A stretch of DNA of 64,000 nt from Pseudomonas cerasi (lineage in GTDB: Bacteria > Pseudomonadota > Gammaproteobacteria > Pseudomonadales > Pseudomonadaceae): contig NZ_LT222319.1 of NCBI RefSeq assembly GCF_900074915.1, positions 3,009,001 through 3,073,000 of the forward strand, given 5' to 3'. The notes beneath the pieces are model-generated. The model had not been told where the DNA came from. It searched no databases and saw nothing but the letters and a program-made list of their open reading frames with translations. The translations under genes and the position numbers were made by a program. Positions 1 to 9,052 of this stretch are shown piece by piece. Within the stretch, counting starts at the first letter, position 1. Each line of letters begins with the position of its first letter.

Positions 1-1
1 C

Positions 2-949
2 AGCACCTGCGTATTGGCGTTGAGCCTCAACGGCGCGGTGCAGGCCGCCGAGGCCGTACCTGCCGAAATCCGTCTGGACTATGCCTACTATTCGCCGGTC
101 AGCCTGGCGCTCAAGCATTTTGGCTGGCTGGAGAAAGCCCTGCCGGAGGCGAAAGTCACCTGGGTGTTGAGCCAGGGCAGCAACCGCTCGCTGGAATACC
201 TGAACAGCGGCAGCGTCGACTTTGCATCGTCGGCCAGCCTGTCTGCGGTGCTGGCCCGGGCCAATGGCAGCCCGATCAAATCGGTGTATGTCTACAGCCG
301 GGCAGAATGGACGGCTCTGGTGGTGCGCAAGGACTCTCCCCTGCAATCGGTTGCCGAACTCAAAGGTAAGAAAATAGCCGCCACCAAAGGCACCGACCCT
401 TATCTGTTCACCTTGCGCGCGCTGCAGAAGGCCGGGCTGAAAAAGGATGATGTCGAGTTGCTGCACCTGCAGCATCCCGATGGACGCACCGCCCTCGAAA
501 AAGGCGACGTAGATGCCTGGGCAGGGCTTGACCCGCACATGGCGGCCAGTGAAATACAGTCCGGCTCGCGCCTGCTTTACCGCAACAAGGACTTCAACAG
601 CTATGGCGTACTGAGCGTCACGGAAACCTACGCCAGGGAACATCCAGAGGCGATCAGAACAGTATTGAGCGCTTATGAGCAGGCTCGGGAATGGGCAGTG
701 AAAAACCCTGACGAGCTGGCCAGGCTGCTGGCGACCGAGTCGGGTTTGCCGCTGGAAGTCGCCAGGCTGCAATTGACCCGCACAGACCTGAGCAACCCGC
801 AACTGAGCGCGAAAGACGTGGAAGCGTCCAAGGCCGCGGCGCCGATTCTGGTTTCCGAGGATCTGGTGCGCAAAGGCGTCAATGTCGAGCAGGTCATCGA
901 TCAACTGATCACGCCTGAATTCTCCAAAGCCGTGATCGCCACTCCATGA
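2..949 (+). CDS. ABC transporter substrate-binding protein, sulfonate (SsuA/TauA-like) type, 5' partial
   Basis: Periplasmic binding protein of the SsuA/NMT1 class, which delivers aliphatic sulfonates, taurine or sulfate esters to an inner-membrane importer as a sulfur source. The frame is open to the left edge. The first visible residues (STCVLALSLNGAVQAAEA) are the end of a signal peptide with an AQA-type cleavage site, so the start codon lies just outside the window. The mature part shows family features: YAYYSPVSLALKHFGW near the N-terminus, a QGSNRSLEYLNSGSVDF segment, and KGKKIAATKGTDPYLF. Its stop overlaps the permease start as ATGA, so the two are translationally coupled. The exact substrate cannot be read from the sequence. 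Confidence 0.85.
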   Translation, partial: STCVLALSLNGAVQAAEAVPAEIRLDYAYYSPVSLALKHFGWLEKALPEAKVTWVLSQGSNRSLEYLNSGSVDFASSASLSAVLARANGSPIKSVYVYSRAEWTALVVRKDSPLQSVAELKGKKIAATKGTDPYLFTLRALQKAGLKKDDVELLHLQHPDGRTALEKGDVDAWAGLDPHMAASEIQSGSRLLYRNKDFNSYGVLSVTETYAREHPEAIRTVLSAYEQAREWAVKNPDELARLLATESGLPLEVARLQLTRTDLSNPQLSAKDVEASKAAAPILVSEDLVRKGVNVEQVIDQLITPEFSKAVIATP

Positions 950-1791
950 CCAGCCGGGACAAAGCGTTGTCTGCATCAGCGCAGGCAGCACCGGACAAGT
1001 CGCAACCAACGCTTTGGCAGCGCTACCGAACGCCACTCAAGGGCCTGGTGGTGCCGGCGATGATCATCGTGTTGCTGGAAGTAATCGTCCGTATCGGCTG
1101 GCTGCCTGCCTACCAGATGCCAGCGCCCAGCGAGATCGTGCTGACCCTGCGCGATCTGGCGGACGGTGCGTTGTGGAAGCACATCAGTGCCAGTCTGTTG
1201 CGTGTGCTCAGCGGCTTTGTGATCGGCGCGAGCCTGGCCCTGGTGTTTGCTGCGTGGGTGGGGCTCAGTCGTGAAGCAGAGGCGTATCTGGAGCCGACGT
1301 TCGCCGGGCTTCGCTCCATTCCAAGCCTGGCTTGGGTGCCGCTTCTGCTGTTGTGGCTGGGCATTGGCGAAACATCGAAAATCGTGCTGATTGCCATCGG
1401 CGCGTTCTTTCCGGTCTACCTCAACGGCGTGGCCGCGATTCGAGGCATTGACCGAAAGCTGGTGGAAGTCGGCCAGATGTATGGCTTGAGCCGCTATCGC
1501 CTGACCCGGCGCATTCTTCTGCCCGCCGCCCTACCCGGCCTGTTTACCGGTTTGCGCAGCGGCATGAGCCTGTCGTGGATGTTTCTGGTGGCCGCCGAGC
1601 TGATCGCGGCCACCAAAGGCCTGGGCTACCTGCTCAGTGACGGACGCGAAACCTCGCGCCCGGACATCGTGCTGGCGGCCATCATCGTTCTGGCCACACT
1701 GGGCAAACTCAGCGACGGTCTGCTGGCAAACCTGGAAAAACGCTTCCTGGCCTGGCGCGACACATTCAACGGGCAAAGCCGTGAGGGTTGA
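946..1791 (+). CDS. ABC transporter permease, SsuC/TauC-like
   Basis: Inner-membrane permease of the sulfonate/nitrate/taurine importer family, 281 residues with about six hydrophobic segments after a polar cytoplasmic N-terminus. The EAA-type loop that contacts the ATPase is visible around residues 165-200 (GQMYGLSRYRLTRRILLPAA, then LPGLFTGLRSGMS). It starts within the stop codon of the binding-protein gene and is followed after 3 bp by the ATPase gene, so the three form one importer operon. Sulfonate versus sulfate-ester (AtsB-like) substrate is undecided. Confidence 0.85.
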   Translation: MTSRDKALSASAQAAPDKSQPTLWQRYRTPLKGLVVPAMIIVLLEVIVRIGWLPAYQMPAPSEIVLTLRDLADGALWKHISASLLRVLSGFVIGASLALVFAAWVGLSREAEAYLEPTFAGLRSIPSLAWVPLLLLWLGIGETSKIVLIAIGAFFPVYLNGVAAIRGIDRKLVEVGQMYGLSRYRLTRRILLPAALPGLFTGLRSGMSLSWMFLVAAELIAATKGLGYLLSDGRETSRPDIVLAAIIVLATLGKLSDGLLANLEKRFLAWRDTFNGQSREG

Positions 1792-1794
1792 TAG

Positions 1795-2508
1795 ATGCCG
1801 GAATCACTGATGGACATACGCGTCGACCACAAGGCATTTGCGGGCAATACCGTACTGCACGGCATCGATCTGTCGCTGCAGTCGGGGGAAATCGTCAGCC
1901 TGCTGGGCCCCAGCGGCTGCGGCAAAAGCACGCTGCTGAGAATTGTCGCCGGACTGGAGCAGGATTTTCGTGGCTCGGTGCGGCGCATTCAGGGCGAAGT
2001 GGCGTTCGTGTTTCAAGAGCCGCGCCTGATGCCCTGGCTGACCGTCGCACAGAATATCGGTTTCAGTGATGATGACCGCTACGACCGCCGCTGGGTCGGT
2101 CAATTGATCGAAGAAGTGGGCCTTTCCGGTTTTGCCGACGCCTTGCCCAAAGCGCTGTCAGGTGGCATGGCGCAGCGTGTGGCGATCGCGCGCGGCCTGT
2201 ATTCGCACCCGGCGGTGTTGCTGCTGGATGAACCGTTCAGCGCAGTCGATGCGTTTACCCGGATGAAGCTTCAGGACCTGCTGCTGCAACTGGCTGCGCG
2301 CCATGCCATCACCCTGTTGCTGGTGACCCATGATGTCGACGAGGCGTTGTACCTGAGTGACCGTGTGCTGGTGATGGGCAGCCGTCCCGGCACAATCACC
2401 CACGATTTGCCGGTCGAGCTGCAGACGCCGAGGGATCGTCGCGATCCGCTGCTGGCGCGATTGAAGGCTCAGGCGCTGACCGAGCTGCAGCAGGCCCATG
2501 TCATCTGA
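1795..2508 (+). CDS. ABC transporter ATP-binding protein, SsuB/TauB-like
   Basis: ATPase subunit energising the preceding permease. Walker A is LLGPSGCGKSTLL, the Q-loop is VFQEPRLMPW (typical of the SsuB/TauB/NrtD group), the signature is LSGGMAQRVAIARGL, Walker B is VLLLDEPFSAVD, and the H-loop is LLVTHDVDEAL. The 237-residue length is normal. ATG 1795 is chosen because GAGGG stands about 7 nt upstream. The gene ends 6 bp before the convergent polyamine-binding-protein gene, with no room for a separate terminator. Confidence 0.87.
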   Translation: MPESLMDIRVDHKAFAGNTVLHGIDLSLQSGEIVSLLGPSGCGKSTLLRIVAGLEQDFRGSVRRIQGEVAFVFQEPRLMPWLTVAQNIGFSDDDRYDRRWVGQLIEEVGLSGFADALPKALSGGMAQRVAIARGLYSHPAVLLLDEPFSAVDAFTRMKLQDLLLQLAARHAITLLLVTHDVDEALYLSDRVLVMGSRPGTITHDLPVELQTPRDRRDPLLARLKAQALTELQQAHVI

Positions 2509-2514
2509 ACAGCG

Positions 2515-3594
2515 TTACCTGCCGGCCCTGAATGTCTCCCAGAGCTTCTCGCGCAACGTATTGATAGTGTCCGAGACCTGAGACATCACGAACAGGCGGC
2601 TCAACATGTCGGCGTCCGGGTACACCGTGGTATCGGTCCACAGGCCGGGACCGATCAGCGCGTCGGCCTTTTCATTGCCATTGGCGTAATGCACCGTATT
2701 GGTGATGTTGGCGATCACTTCGGGGCGCAACAGGTAATTCAGAAACGCGTAGGCGCCCTTGGTATCGGTGGCGTCAGCCGGTATGGCGACCATGTCGAAC
2801 CACATGGGTGCTCCCTCCTTCGGAACGACATAATCGATGGTAAAGCCATTGCCTTCTTTCTGCGCCTGCTCCTGAGCCTGGGAAATATCCCCGGAATAGC
2901 CCACTGCGACACAAATACTGCCCTTCGCGAGGTCGGCGATGTAATCGGCAGAGCTGAAATTGCGTATGTACGGCCGTACGCTGTCCAGTACCGCCTTTGC
3001 CTGACGGTAGTCGTCAGGCACTTCACTGTGCGGCGGCAAGCCAAGGTAATTCAGGGTGATCGGCAGAAGAGCCGGTGCGCTGTCGAGAAATACGACACCG
3101 CATTGGGCGAGTTTTTTCATGTTTTCCGGCTTGAGCACCAGATCCCATGAATCGAGCGGTACATCCTTGCCGAGGATGGCCTTGACCTTGGCTACGTCAT
3201 AGCCGATGCCGGTACTGCCCCACAGATAGGGGAAACCATGCTGATTACCGGGGTCACTGCCCTCCAGCGCCTTGAGCAGGACCGGGTTGAGGTTTTTCCA
3301 GTTGGGCAATTGACGCTTGTCGAGGGTTTTGAGCAGCCCGCTCTGGATTTGTCTTCCCATGAAATGAATGGACGGAAAAACCACATCGTAGCCGGAGTGG
3401 CCGGCCAGCAGTTTTGCGTTCAGCGCCTCATTGGTTTCAAAGGTTTGGTAAGTGGTCTTGAAGCCGGTGGCGGCTTCGAAATTCTTCAGGGTGTCCGGCG
3501 CTATATAGTCCGTCCAGTTGTAGATATTGACCGTCTCCGCCGCGTGACTGGTGGAGGCCAGCAACACCAGTGCGGCAAGGGATTTTCTCAGCAT
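2515..3594 (-). CDS. Polyamine ABC transporter substrate-binding protein (PotF/SpuD-like), orphan
   Basis: Periplasmic putrescine/spermidine-type binding protein, 359 residues with a signal peptide of about 18 residues ending in SHA. Family landmarks are VNIYNWTDYIAPDTL at the mature N-terminus (the Trp lines the polyamine pocket), GYDVVFPS, YLWGSTGIGYD and MWFDMVAIPADA, the last carrying the Trp and Asp that bind ligand amines. A GAGGAA ribosome site lies about 6 nt before the ATG. No permease or ATPase gene is adjacent, so it would have to share a transporter encoded elsewhere or act as a sensor. Substrate preference is not determined here. Confidence 0.85.
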   Translation of the reverse strand: MLRKSLAALVLLASTSHAAETVNIYNWTDYIAPDTLKNFEAATGFKTTYQTFETNEALNAKLLAGHSGYDVVFPSIHFMGRQIQSGLLKTLDKRQLPNWKNLNPVLLKALEGSDPGNQHGFPYLWGSTGIGYDVAKVKAILGKDVPLDSWDLVLKPENMKKLAQCGVVFLDSAPALLPITLNYLGLPPHSEVPDDYRQAKAVLDSVRPYIRNFSSADYIADLAKGSICVAVGYSGDISQAQEQAQKEGNGFTIDYVVPKEGAPMWFDMVAIPADATDTKGAYAFLNYLLRPEVIANITNTVHYANGNEKADALIGPGLWTDTTVYPDADMLSRLFVMSQVSDTINTLREKLWETFRAGR

Positions 3595-3983
3595 GTGCAG
3601 TTCCTCGGGTCAATAGCGACAGCTTGCCCCAGACCCGGCACGAAAACCATCCTCGTCACGGCAAATTCAGTCCGTTGAAGGACTTGCGGCAGCGGCTCGG
3701 CAGATGCATGGAGCGTGCCCATTAATACCTTCGAATGACACCGGTCATATAATTGATTTTTTTATGCTGCGTCATAAAAAATTTTTCCAGAACGGCACTG
3801 GCAAATGCTATTTTCAGTATTCGTCAGACCGCTCAGCGATCCTGCTGGAAAGCAACTTGACCGACCGATGATGCGTACTGCTGGTCATCGTCTCGTCATC
3901 ATGGCTTTACCGGACGCATTCTGGCTGTCTGCCTACCCATTGGAGCAAGGGAAGTGCTCGATTGATTCAGGTGGGCCATCGTC
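3595..3983. promoter_or_regulatory. Divergent intergenic region with an AT-rich inverted repeat
   Basis: This 389-bp gap separates the minus-strand polyamine-binding-protein gene from the plus-strand DUF1652 gene and must hold both promoters. Its middle is much more AT-rich than the surroundings. It contains a perfect 9-bp inverted repeat, TTTTTTATG (3758-3766) and CATAAAAAA (3773-3781), with a 6-nt spacer. That could be an operator or a weak hairpin. I could not assign sigma-factor boxes with confidence, and I see no credible gene. Confidence 0.4.
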
Positions 3984-4250
3984 ATGACTAAAGTCACATT
4001 CCCCAATGCATGCCAACTGATGCGCTGGCACTTCCATCCCGTGGGCTTTGAAGCCTCGATGGATGCGCCAGGGAGCATGATTGCGCGACTTTTCGACCGT
4101 GCCAGCGGTGAGACCGTGGTCGCCATTGCCGGCCTGCCCTGTTCTACCGTGATGAATGCCGCAGACGTGGAGCGCATCATCGAAGCGATCGAGGACGAGC
4201 TGGAGTTATTCGGCACTCAGACGCAACGACAGATCGCCGGTTTCATCTGA
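3984..4250 (+). CDS. DUF1652 domain-containing protein
   Basis: Small soluble protein of 88 residues matching the DUF1652 family, which is largely confined to Pseudomonas and has no established function. Recognisable parts are FPNACQLMRWHFHPVGFEAS near the N-terminus, the MIARLFDRASGET strand, and a C-terminal helix VERIIEAIEDELELF. No signal peptide or membrane segment is present. An AGGTGG ribosome site is about 9 nt upstream. It converges with the helicase gene, whose end is only 10 bp away. No operon partner suggests a role. Confidence 0.75.
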   Translation: MTKVTFPNACQLMRWHFHPVGFEASMDAPGSMIARLFDRASGETVVAIAGLPCSTVMNAADVERIIEAIEDELELFGTQTQRQIAGFI

Positions 4251-4260
4251 CATGAACGCC

Positions 4261-6753
4261 TCAGCCAGCACGAACCCTGTTACGCAGGTCTTCGAAGAAA
4301 GGCTTGTCGCGGGCAATCCTGTCTGACGCTTTGGGCATCTGAACTGCTTCTCCCGAACTGGCGCTTTCATCGATATACCAATAACAGTGCCGCGCCGAGC
4401 GAGTAATGGCGACATAGGCCAGACGCAAGACTTCATCCTTCTGTGCTGTATCGAATGGCTGAAGATCACTCGCATCACCCAGCCCTGCCAACCGGTAAAC
4501 CTGATTCTTGTATGGCGAGACGGTCAGATGCTGACAATCGCCCAGCAGAAATACGGCATCCGCCTGCAAGCCCTTGGAACTGTGGTAGGTCAGCGTTCGG
4601 ATGCGGCGATTCTGCGCGCCATTTGCCGAATCAGCGTCGATCAATACCTGCAGGCGTGTCGAGAAACGTGTCTTCTCGCTGCCCTTGCGGTACAGCAGCA
4701 GGATCGAGTCGCCATCGTGATAGTGCTCGGCGACCCGCTCGGCAAGCTCGTCCTCATCACGATCCAGTACCTTGACCGGCAGCAGCTCCTGGAGCGTGCC
4801 ACTGGCGCGGGCCTTCTTGCCAGGGATAGCCGGGGCCGCACGGACGATGTGCTCGGCGGCGTCGATGATGTGCTGATGACTGCGAAAATTGTCGCTGAGC
4901 ATGACCCTGGTGGTCGCTGGGGAGGAAAACTCCTTTGCGAACTCCATGAAGTATTTCGGTGAACTGCCGCGCCAGCCGTAGATCGACTGCCAATCGTCAC
5001 CGACACACAGCAACGATGAGTGCTGAGCGATGCGGCCGGTGTGCAATGCCGGACCACGACGCCTGATTTCGCGCAGGCTGGCGCGTAGCCATGAAACGAT
5101 CTGCGGCGAGACGTCCTGGAACTCGTCGATCATCAAATGCGCCAAGGGTCTGAGCATCGGGTCACTGACGTGCTTGAGGTTCTCGGGAGACGTTTCGCCG
5201 AACAAGGCAAACATGCGGTTGTAGGTCATGATCGGCGGCGATTGAGCCAGCAGGTGCGTTTCGAAGGCTTTCCAGAACAGGCTGAGCGCTTCGAAGAAGA
5301 AACGGTCCGGGTCATCGCTGGCAAAACTCATCTCGGATACAGCGCTCGGCACATCCAGCCCGAGGTTCTCGATGAAGCTGGCAGCCGTGACAAAACAGTC
5401 CAGCAAGGGTGCCGCACCGAGCTCGCCCTTGACCCGGTAATCGAATCCAGGCCCCGCGACGGCATCGCCTGCCAGGGATTGCAAAACCTGATTGGCTGAC
5501 TGGTAATTATCCATCCATATCAAAGGCTTATTGCAGAAAGCTTGAAACAGGGTGCGCTTTATGACGCCCTCTGCCCACACCGGTAGCTTGGCGCCAGGGC
5601 GGTTGAGTTGCTGGTCCTCACTGGCGTCCAGACCCAGCACAACCCAAGCATCCAGCTCAGCGATATAGCCGTGAAACGAAAATGAAAAACCATTTATTTC
5701 AACAGGTTGGCGCATGGGCTCAATGCCCTTTATAGGCCAGGCCCCGGCGCGGATCCACAAGTCTTCAACGGTGTCACACCACTCTTCATCGCGTTTCGAG
5801 GACAATTCGGTCACGGCGACCCGTTTCTGCACATCAGGGTGATCGCGGTCCAGTTCCTTGAGCTGCAGGGCATGGCGATACAGCGGCGCCATGACTTCGC
5901 GAAAACGCTCATTGCCAGCGTACAGATCGCGATAGCAGAGATTGAGTTGCTGGCGCTGCGTATCGTTGATCCGCAAGTCGAAGGGGTTGCTGTCCGCCTC
6001 TTCCAGACCGGAAGACTGGCTGCTCAGGTTCTCGAACGCGCGCATCTGCTCAAACCCCGGCAGACTGCGCACCAGCGGCAGAATGCGTGAATGGAAGGTG
6101 CGCACTACTTCGCGCGCCTGCTTTTGCTCCAGCGCATGCCCCCAGAGGGCCATGACGTCGATCAGTTTGCTGATGAAGTCCTTGCGCGACTCGCGGGTGA
6201 AGGTCACCACCGTCATGGCGTTCAGTTCGAAGCCCAGGTAGTGATGCAGCAGCAGAATCCGCAGTACCAGCGACGTGGACTTGCCCGCGCCCGCCCCGGC
6301 AATCACGTAGGTAGACGGCGTGTCGCTGAAAATCATCTTCCACTGTGCCGTGCTGGGCTGGGCATGTGCGGGGAGCTTTTCGGCGACATCGGCCTTGATG
6401 CGCTTTTTCAGTTCAGGTGTGAGTGCCAGTCGCCAGTCATCGAACAGATGATCATCGACCTTGGGGCCACGATGCCGTGCTGGCCGGGTATCGCTGATGA
6501 CCAGCACCTGACGGCCCGACTCCTGGCCATCCAGATAACCCTCTTCATAGCCTTCACGCACGCCTTCGATGTGGCCGTTCAGATAACCGTCGGCATGCCC
6601 CTGCGACCATGAGGGCGCGTGCTGCGAGCGCAGTCCGGTAAGACCACGCCCCATCAGCCGCGCCAACAGGCGTCGAAAAAACGGCAATTGCCGGGGCGGT
6701 ACAAGGTCGACATCCAGGTCATGAGGAAGCGCAGAAGGCAGGTCGTCAGGCAC
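4261..6753 (-). CDS. UvrD/Rep-family superfamily 1 helicase
   Basis: ATP-dependent DNA helicase-like protein of 830 residues. Superfamily 1A motifs are in order: motif I VIAGAGAGKSTSL (about residue 152), motif Ia VVTFTRESR, motif II MIDEFQDVSPQIV, motif III CVGDDWQSIYGWRGS, motif IV LSDNFRSH, motif V LTYHSSKGLQADAVFLLG and motif VI LAYVAITRSARHCYWYID. All catalytic residues are present, so it should be active. The N-terminal 100 residues carry a run of Gly/Tyr-spaced repeats (see findings). The start is GTG at 6753 with GGAG a few bases upstream. It resembles the HelD/UvrD-like helicases often seen as single genes in pseudomonads. A precise repair role is not assignable. Confidence 0.85.
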   Translation of the reverse strand: MPDDLPSALPHDLDVDLVPPRQLPFFRRLLARLMGRGLTGLRSQHAPSWSQGHADGYLNGHIEGVREGYEEGYLDGQESGRQVLVISDTRPARHRGPKVDDHLFDDWRLALTPELKKRIKADVAEKLPAHAQPSTAQWKMIFSDTPSTYVIAGAGAGKSTSLVLRILLLHHYLGFELNAMTVVTFTRESRKDFISKLIDVMALWGHALEQKQAREVVRTFHSRILPLVRSLPGFEQMRAFENLSSQSSGLEEADSNPFDLRINDTQRQQLNLCYRDLYAGNERFREVMAPLYRHALQLKELDRDHPDVQKRVAVTELSSKRDEEWCDTVEDLWIRAGAWPIKGIEPMRQPVEINGFSFSFHGYIAELDAWVVLGLDASEDQQLNRPGAKLPVWAEGVIKRTLFQAFCNKPLIWMDNYQSANQVLQSLAGDAVAGPGFDYRVKGELGAAPLLDCFVTAASFIENLGLDVPSAVSEMSFASDDPDRFFFEALSLFWKAFETHLLAQSPPIMTYNRMFALFGETSPENLKHVSDPMLRPLAHLMIDEFQDVSPQIVSWLRASLREIRRRGPALHTGRIAQHSSLLCVGDDWQSIYGWRGSSPKYFMEFAKEFSSPATTRVMLSDNFRSHQHIIDAAEHIVRAAPAIPGKKARASGTLQELLPVKVLDRDEDELAERVAEHYHDGDSILLLYRKGSEKTRFSTRLQVLIDADSANGAQNRRIRTLTYHSSKGLQADAVFLLGDCQHLTVSPYKNQVYRLAGLGDASDLQPFDTAQKDEVLRLAYVAITRSARHCYWYIDESASSGEAVQMPKASDRIARDKPFFEDLRNRVRAG

Positions 6754-6882
6754 GCAGACTCCGGTGGTGGGCTCGCAGGCGAAAAGGTCGCCTATGGTGG
6801 CCGGATTTTCGTGCGGGTTCCAGCGAAATGCTTGTCTGTCAGTGTGTTAGCCGATCAACTGCATGTTCTGTGGCAAGTGCTA

Positions 6883-7806
6883 TCAGACTGGCATGACCGA
6901 CTTGGGCACCAGCGCGCCTGGGTGCTGGATCACGATACTGGCCAGACGATGCCCTGCTTCCGCCGCCTGCAGCGGGTGGTCACCCGTGAGCCGGGCCGCG
7001 AGATAGCCGGCACTGAAGGAATCACCCGCAGCCGTGGTATCGACCACACGCTCGACCTTCTGCGCTGCGATGTCGAAACGTTCGCCGCCGGCTTCGACGA
7101 GGCAACTCTGCGCGCCACGCTTGACGACGATTTCACCGATGCCGCGCCCGCGATAGGCGGCCAGCAGCTGTTCGCTGTCGGCATAGCCATACAGTGCCTG
7201 CTCGTCGTCTTCGGTCAGCAAGGCCAGATCCACATGCTGCAGACACGCACGGTAGGCTTCGCGGGCCTGCTCGACACTGGCCCACAGCCGCGGACGATAG
7301 TTGTTGTCGAAGGCGACCCTGACTCCGCGCTGACGCGCACGCGCCAATGCCTCCAGCAGTTTGGCACGCCCCTGCTCGCCAAGAACTGCCAGGGTAATGC
7401 CGCTGAAATACAGCACGTCATAGCTGGCCAGCGCTGCCAGGATCGGCTCGGCCGCCGGGGTCATGAAGCAGTCCCGCACGGCAGCTTCGTTGCGCCAGTA
7501 GAGAAAGCGCCGCTCACCATTGGCGTCGGTCTGGATGCAGTAGAGCCCCGGCAAGCGTCCGGGCAGGCGCTGCACCTTGCCCAGACCGATGCCCTCGTCC
7601 GCCCAGATCCGGCACATCGCGTCGCTGAAGCTGTCGTCACCCAGTGCCGTAACGTAGTCGACCTTGGCCCGCTCACCCAGCAATCGGGAAAGGTAGACCG
7701 CCGTATTGAGTGTGTCGCCGCCGAAGCTCTGGCGCAGACTGCCATCGGCATGTTGTTGCAGTTCGATCATGCATTCGCCGATCAGGGCGACCCGTGGAAG
7801 GCTCAT
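6883..7806 (-). CDS. kdgK: PfkB-family sugar kinase, 2-keto-3-deoxygluconate kinase (KdgK)-like
   Basis: Ribokinase-family kinase of 307 residues, closest in style to KdgK, which phosphorylates 2-keto-3-deoxygluconate to KDPG. The N-terminal sugar-binding part reads ALIGECMIELQ and FGGDTLNTAVYLSRLLG. The C-terminal signature VDTTAAGDSFSAGYLAARLTG contains the catalytic Asp and anion hole. ATG 7806 is preferred over an upstream TTG because AGGAG sits 8 nt before it. It is the last gene of the amino-acid import and deamination operon, which is odd for a KDG kinase; the true substrate could be a deaminated product with a similar 2-keto-3-deoxy structure. Confidence 0.75.
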   Translation of the reverse strand: MSLPRVALIGECMIELQQHADGSLRQSFGGDTLNTAVYLSRLLGERAKVDYVTALGDDSFSDAMCRIWADEGIGLGKVQRLPGRLPGLYCIQTDANGERRFLYWRNEAAVRDCFMTPAAEPILAALASYDVLYFSGITLAVLGEQGRAKLLEALARARQRGVRVAFDNNYRPRLWASVEQAREAYRACLQHVDLALLTEDDEQALYGYADSEQLLAAYRGRGIGEIVVKRGAQSCLVEAGGERFDIAAQKVERVVDTTAAGDSFSAGYLAARLTGDHPLQAAEAGHRLASIVIQHPGALVPKSVMPV

Positions 7807-7833
7807 GTGACGATACTCCTGCAAATACTTTGA

Positions 7834-9036
7834 CTAGAAATATGTACTGAAAGACTCGATCACGCGCAGGTCATTATCCACCAGGCAACCTGAACGCCAC
7901 TTGTCGAACGTCAGACACGGGTGCGAGGTGCCGAAGGAAATGATATCGCCGACCTTCAACTCGCATCCGGGTGCGACCGTCATGAACGCGTGCTGGTCCA
8001 TAACCGCCGTCACCTTGCAGGCGCTCACATCATCGCCAGCCGATTGCACGCCTGGCTTGTAACGCAGCAGCGGGTTGGGCAACCCGGCGTCGTAGGCAAC
8101 ATCGCGCTTGCCCATGGCAATCACTGCAAAACCCGGTTCCGGCAGGGATTGCACATGCGCCCAGACCTCCAGGGCCGGGCGCAGTGCTTCGCTCAATTCG
8201 GCGCGCCGATCCAGCACGCAGCACTGCGCGTCCTTGTAGATGCCGTGGTCATGCACCACATAGCTGCCGGGCCGCAGCACGCTGAGGAAGCGCTCGCGAA
8301 CAGACTGGGCATCGAAGGCTTCGGCGATCAGGTCATACCAGGCCGAGCCGGAGGCTGTGACGATCGGGCGATCCAGGGCGAAGGCGCCCTTGTCCTGCAG
8401 GTCGACAGCCAGGCGCACCAGCGATGCGGCAAAGGCCTTGATGCCTTGGATGGCGTGGTCGCCGTGGATGACGCCCTCGTACCCTTCAATGCCGGTCAAT
8501 GCCAGCGCCGGCTGTGCCAGAACAGCGTCGGCCAGTGCCAGCACCTGCTCTTCGCTACGGCAGCCGCAACGCCCGCCAGGTACGCCGTATTCGATCATCA
8601 CGTTCAAACGCAGGCCACGCGCAGCGAAAAACTCGCCCAACGCAGCGACATTGTCCGGATGGTCGACCATGCAGTGAAACTCGAACATGGGATCAGCCAG
8701 CATGTCGGCAACGACTGCCATGTTCGGCGCACCGACCAACTGGTTGGCCATCAGCACCCGGCGCACGCCATGCGCATAAGCGGCCTGCGTCTGGACCGCC
8801 GTGGCGAGGGTCATGCCCCATGCGCCTGCGTCCAGTTGCCGGCGAAACAGCGCGGGCACCATACTGGTCTTGCCGTGCGGTGCCAGCTCTGCACCGCTGT
8901 CGCTGACAAACTGCTGCATCCAGCGAATATTGTGTTGCAGCGCCTGATTATGAATTACCAGTGCGGGCAGGCTGACATCACTGACCAGGCTGTCACCCGG
9001 CTGCGCAGTACCCTTGTCCATTACGGCGGTGCTCAT
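7834..9036 (-). CDS. PLP-dependent D-amino acid deaminase (D-serine dehydratase, DSD1-like)
   Basis: Fold-type III PLP enzyme of 400 residues, related to eukaryotic D-serine dehydratase and D-threonine aldolase. The N-terminal alanine-racemase-like barrel contains the PLP-lysine motif ELAPHGKTSM. The C-terminal DSD1 domain carries VVHDHGIYKDA and the metal-binding TSHPCLTFDKW, whose His and Cys bind zinc in characterised enzymes. These point to beta-elimination on a D-hydroxy amino acid, giving a keto acid and ammonia. ATG 9036 is chosen for its GGAG ribosome site. The gene lies 27 bp upstream of the kinase gene and 16 bp after the IclR gene. Confidence 0.82.
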   Translation of the reverse strand: MSTAVMDKGTAQPGDSLVSDVSLPALVIHNQALQHNIRWMQQFVSDSGAELAPHGKTSMVPALFRRQLDAGAWGMTLATAVQTQAAYAHGVRRVLMANQLVGAPNMAVVADMLADPMFEFHCMVDHPDNVAALGEFFAARGLRLNVMIEYGVPGGRCGCRSEEQVLALADAVLAQPALALTGIEGYEGVIHGDHAIQGIKAFAASLVRLAVDLQDKGAFALDRPIVTASGSAWYDLIAEAFDAQSVRERFLSVLRPGSYVVHDHGIYKDAQCCVLDRRAELSEALRPALEVWAHVQSLPEPGFAVIAMGKRDVAYDAGLPNPLLRYKPGVQSAGDDVSACKVTAVMDQHAFMTVAPGCELKVGDIISFGTSHPCLTFDKWRSGCLVDNDLRVIESFSTYF

Positions 9037-9052
9037 CGGTAATCTCCTGCGG

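Noticed and set aside
3805..3987. A 60-codon frame upstream of DUF1652
   Set aside because: No ribosome site, no domain, and it overlaps the start of the DUF1652 gene; treated as non-coding promoter DNA.
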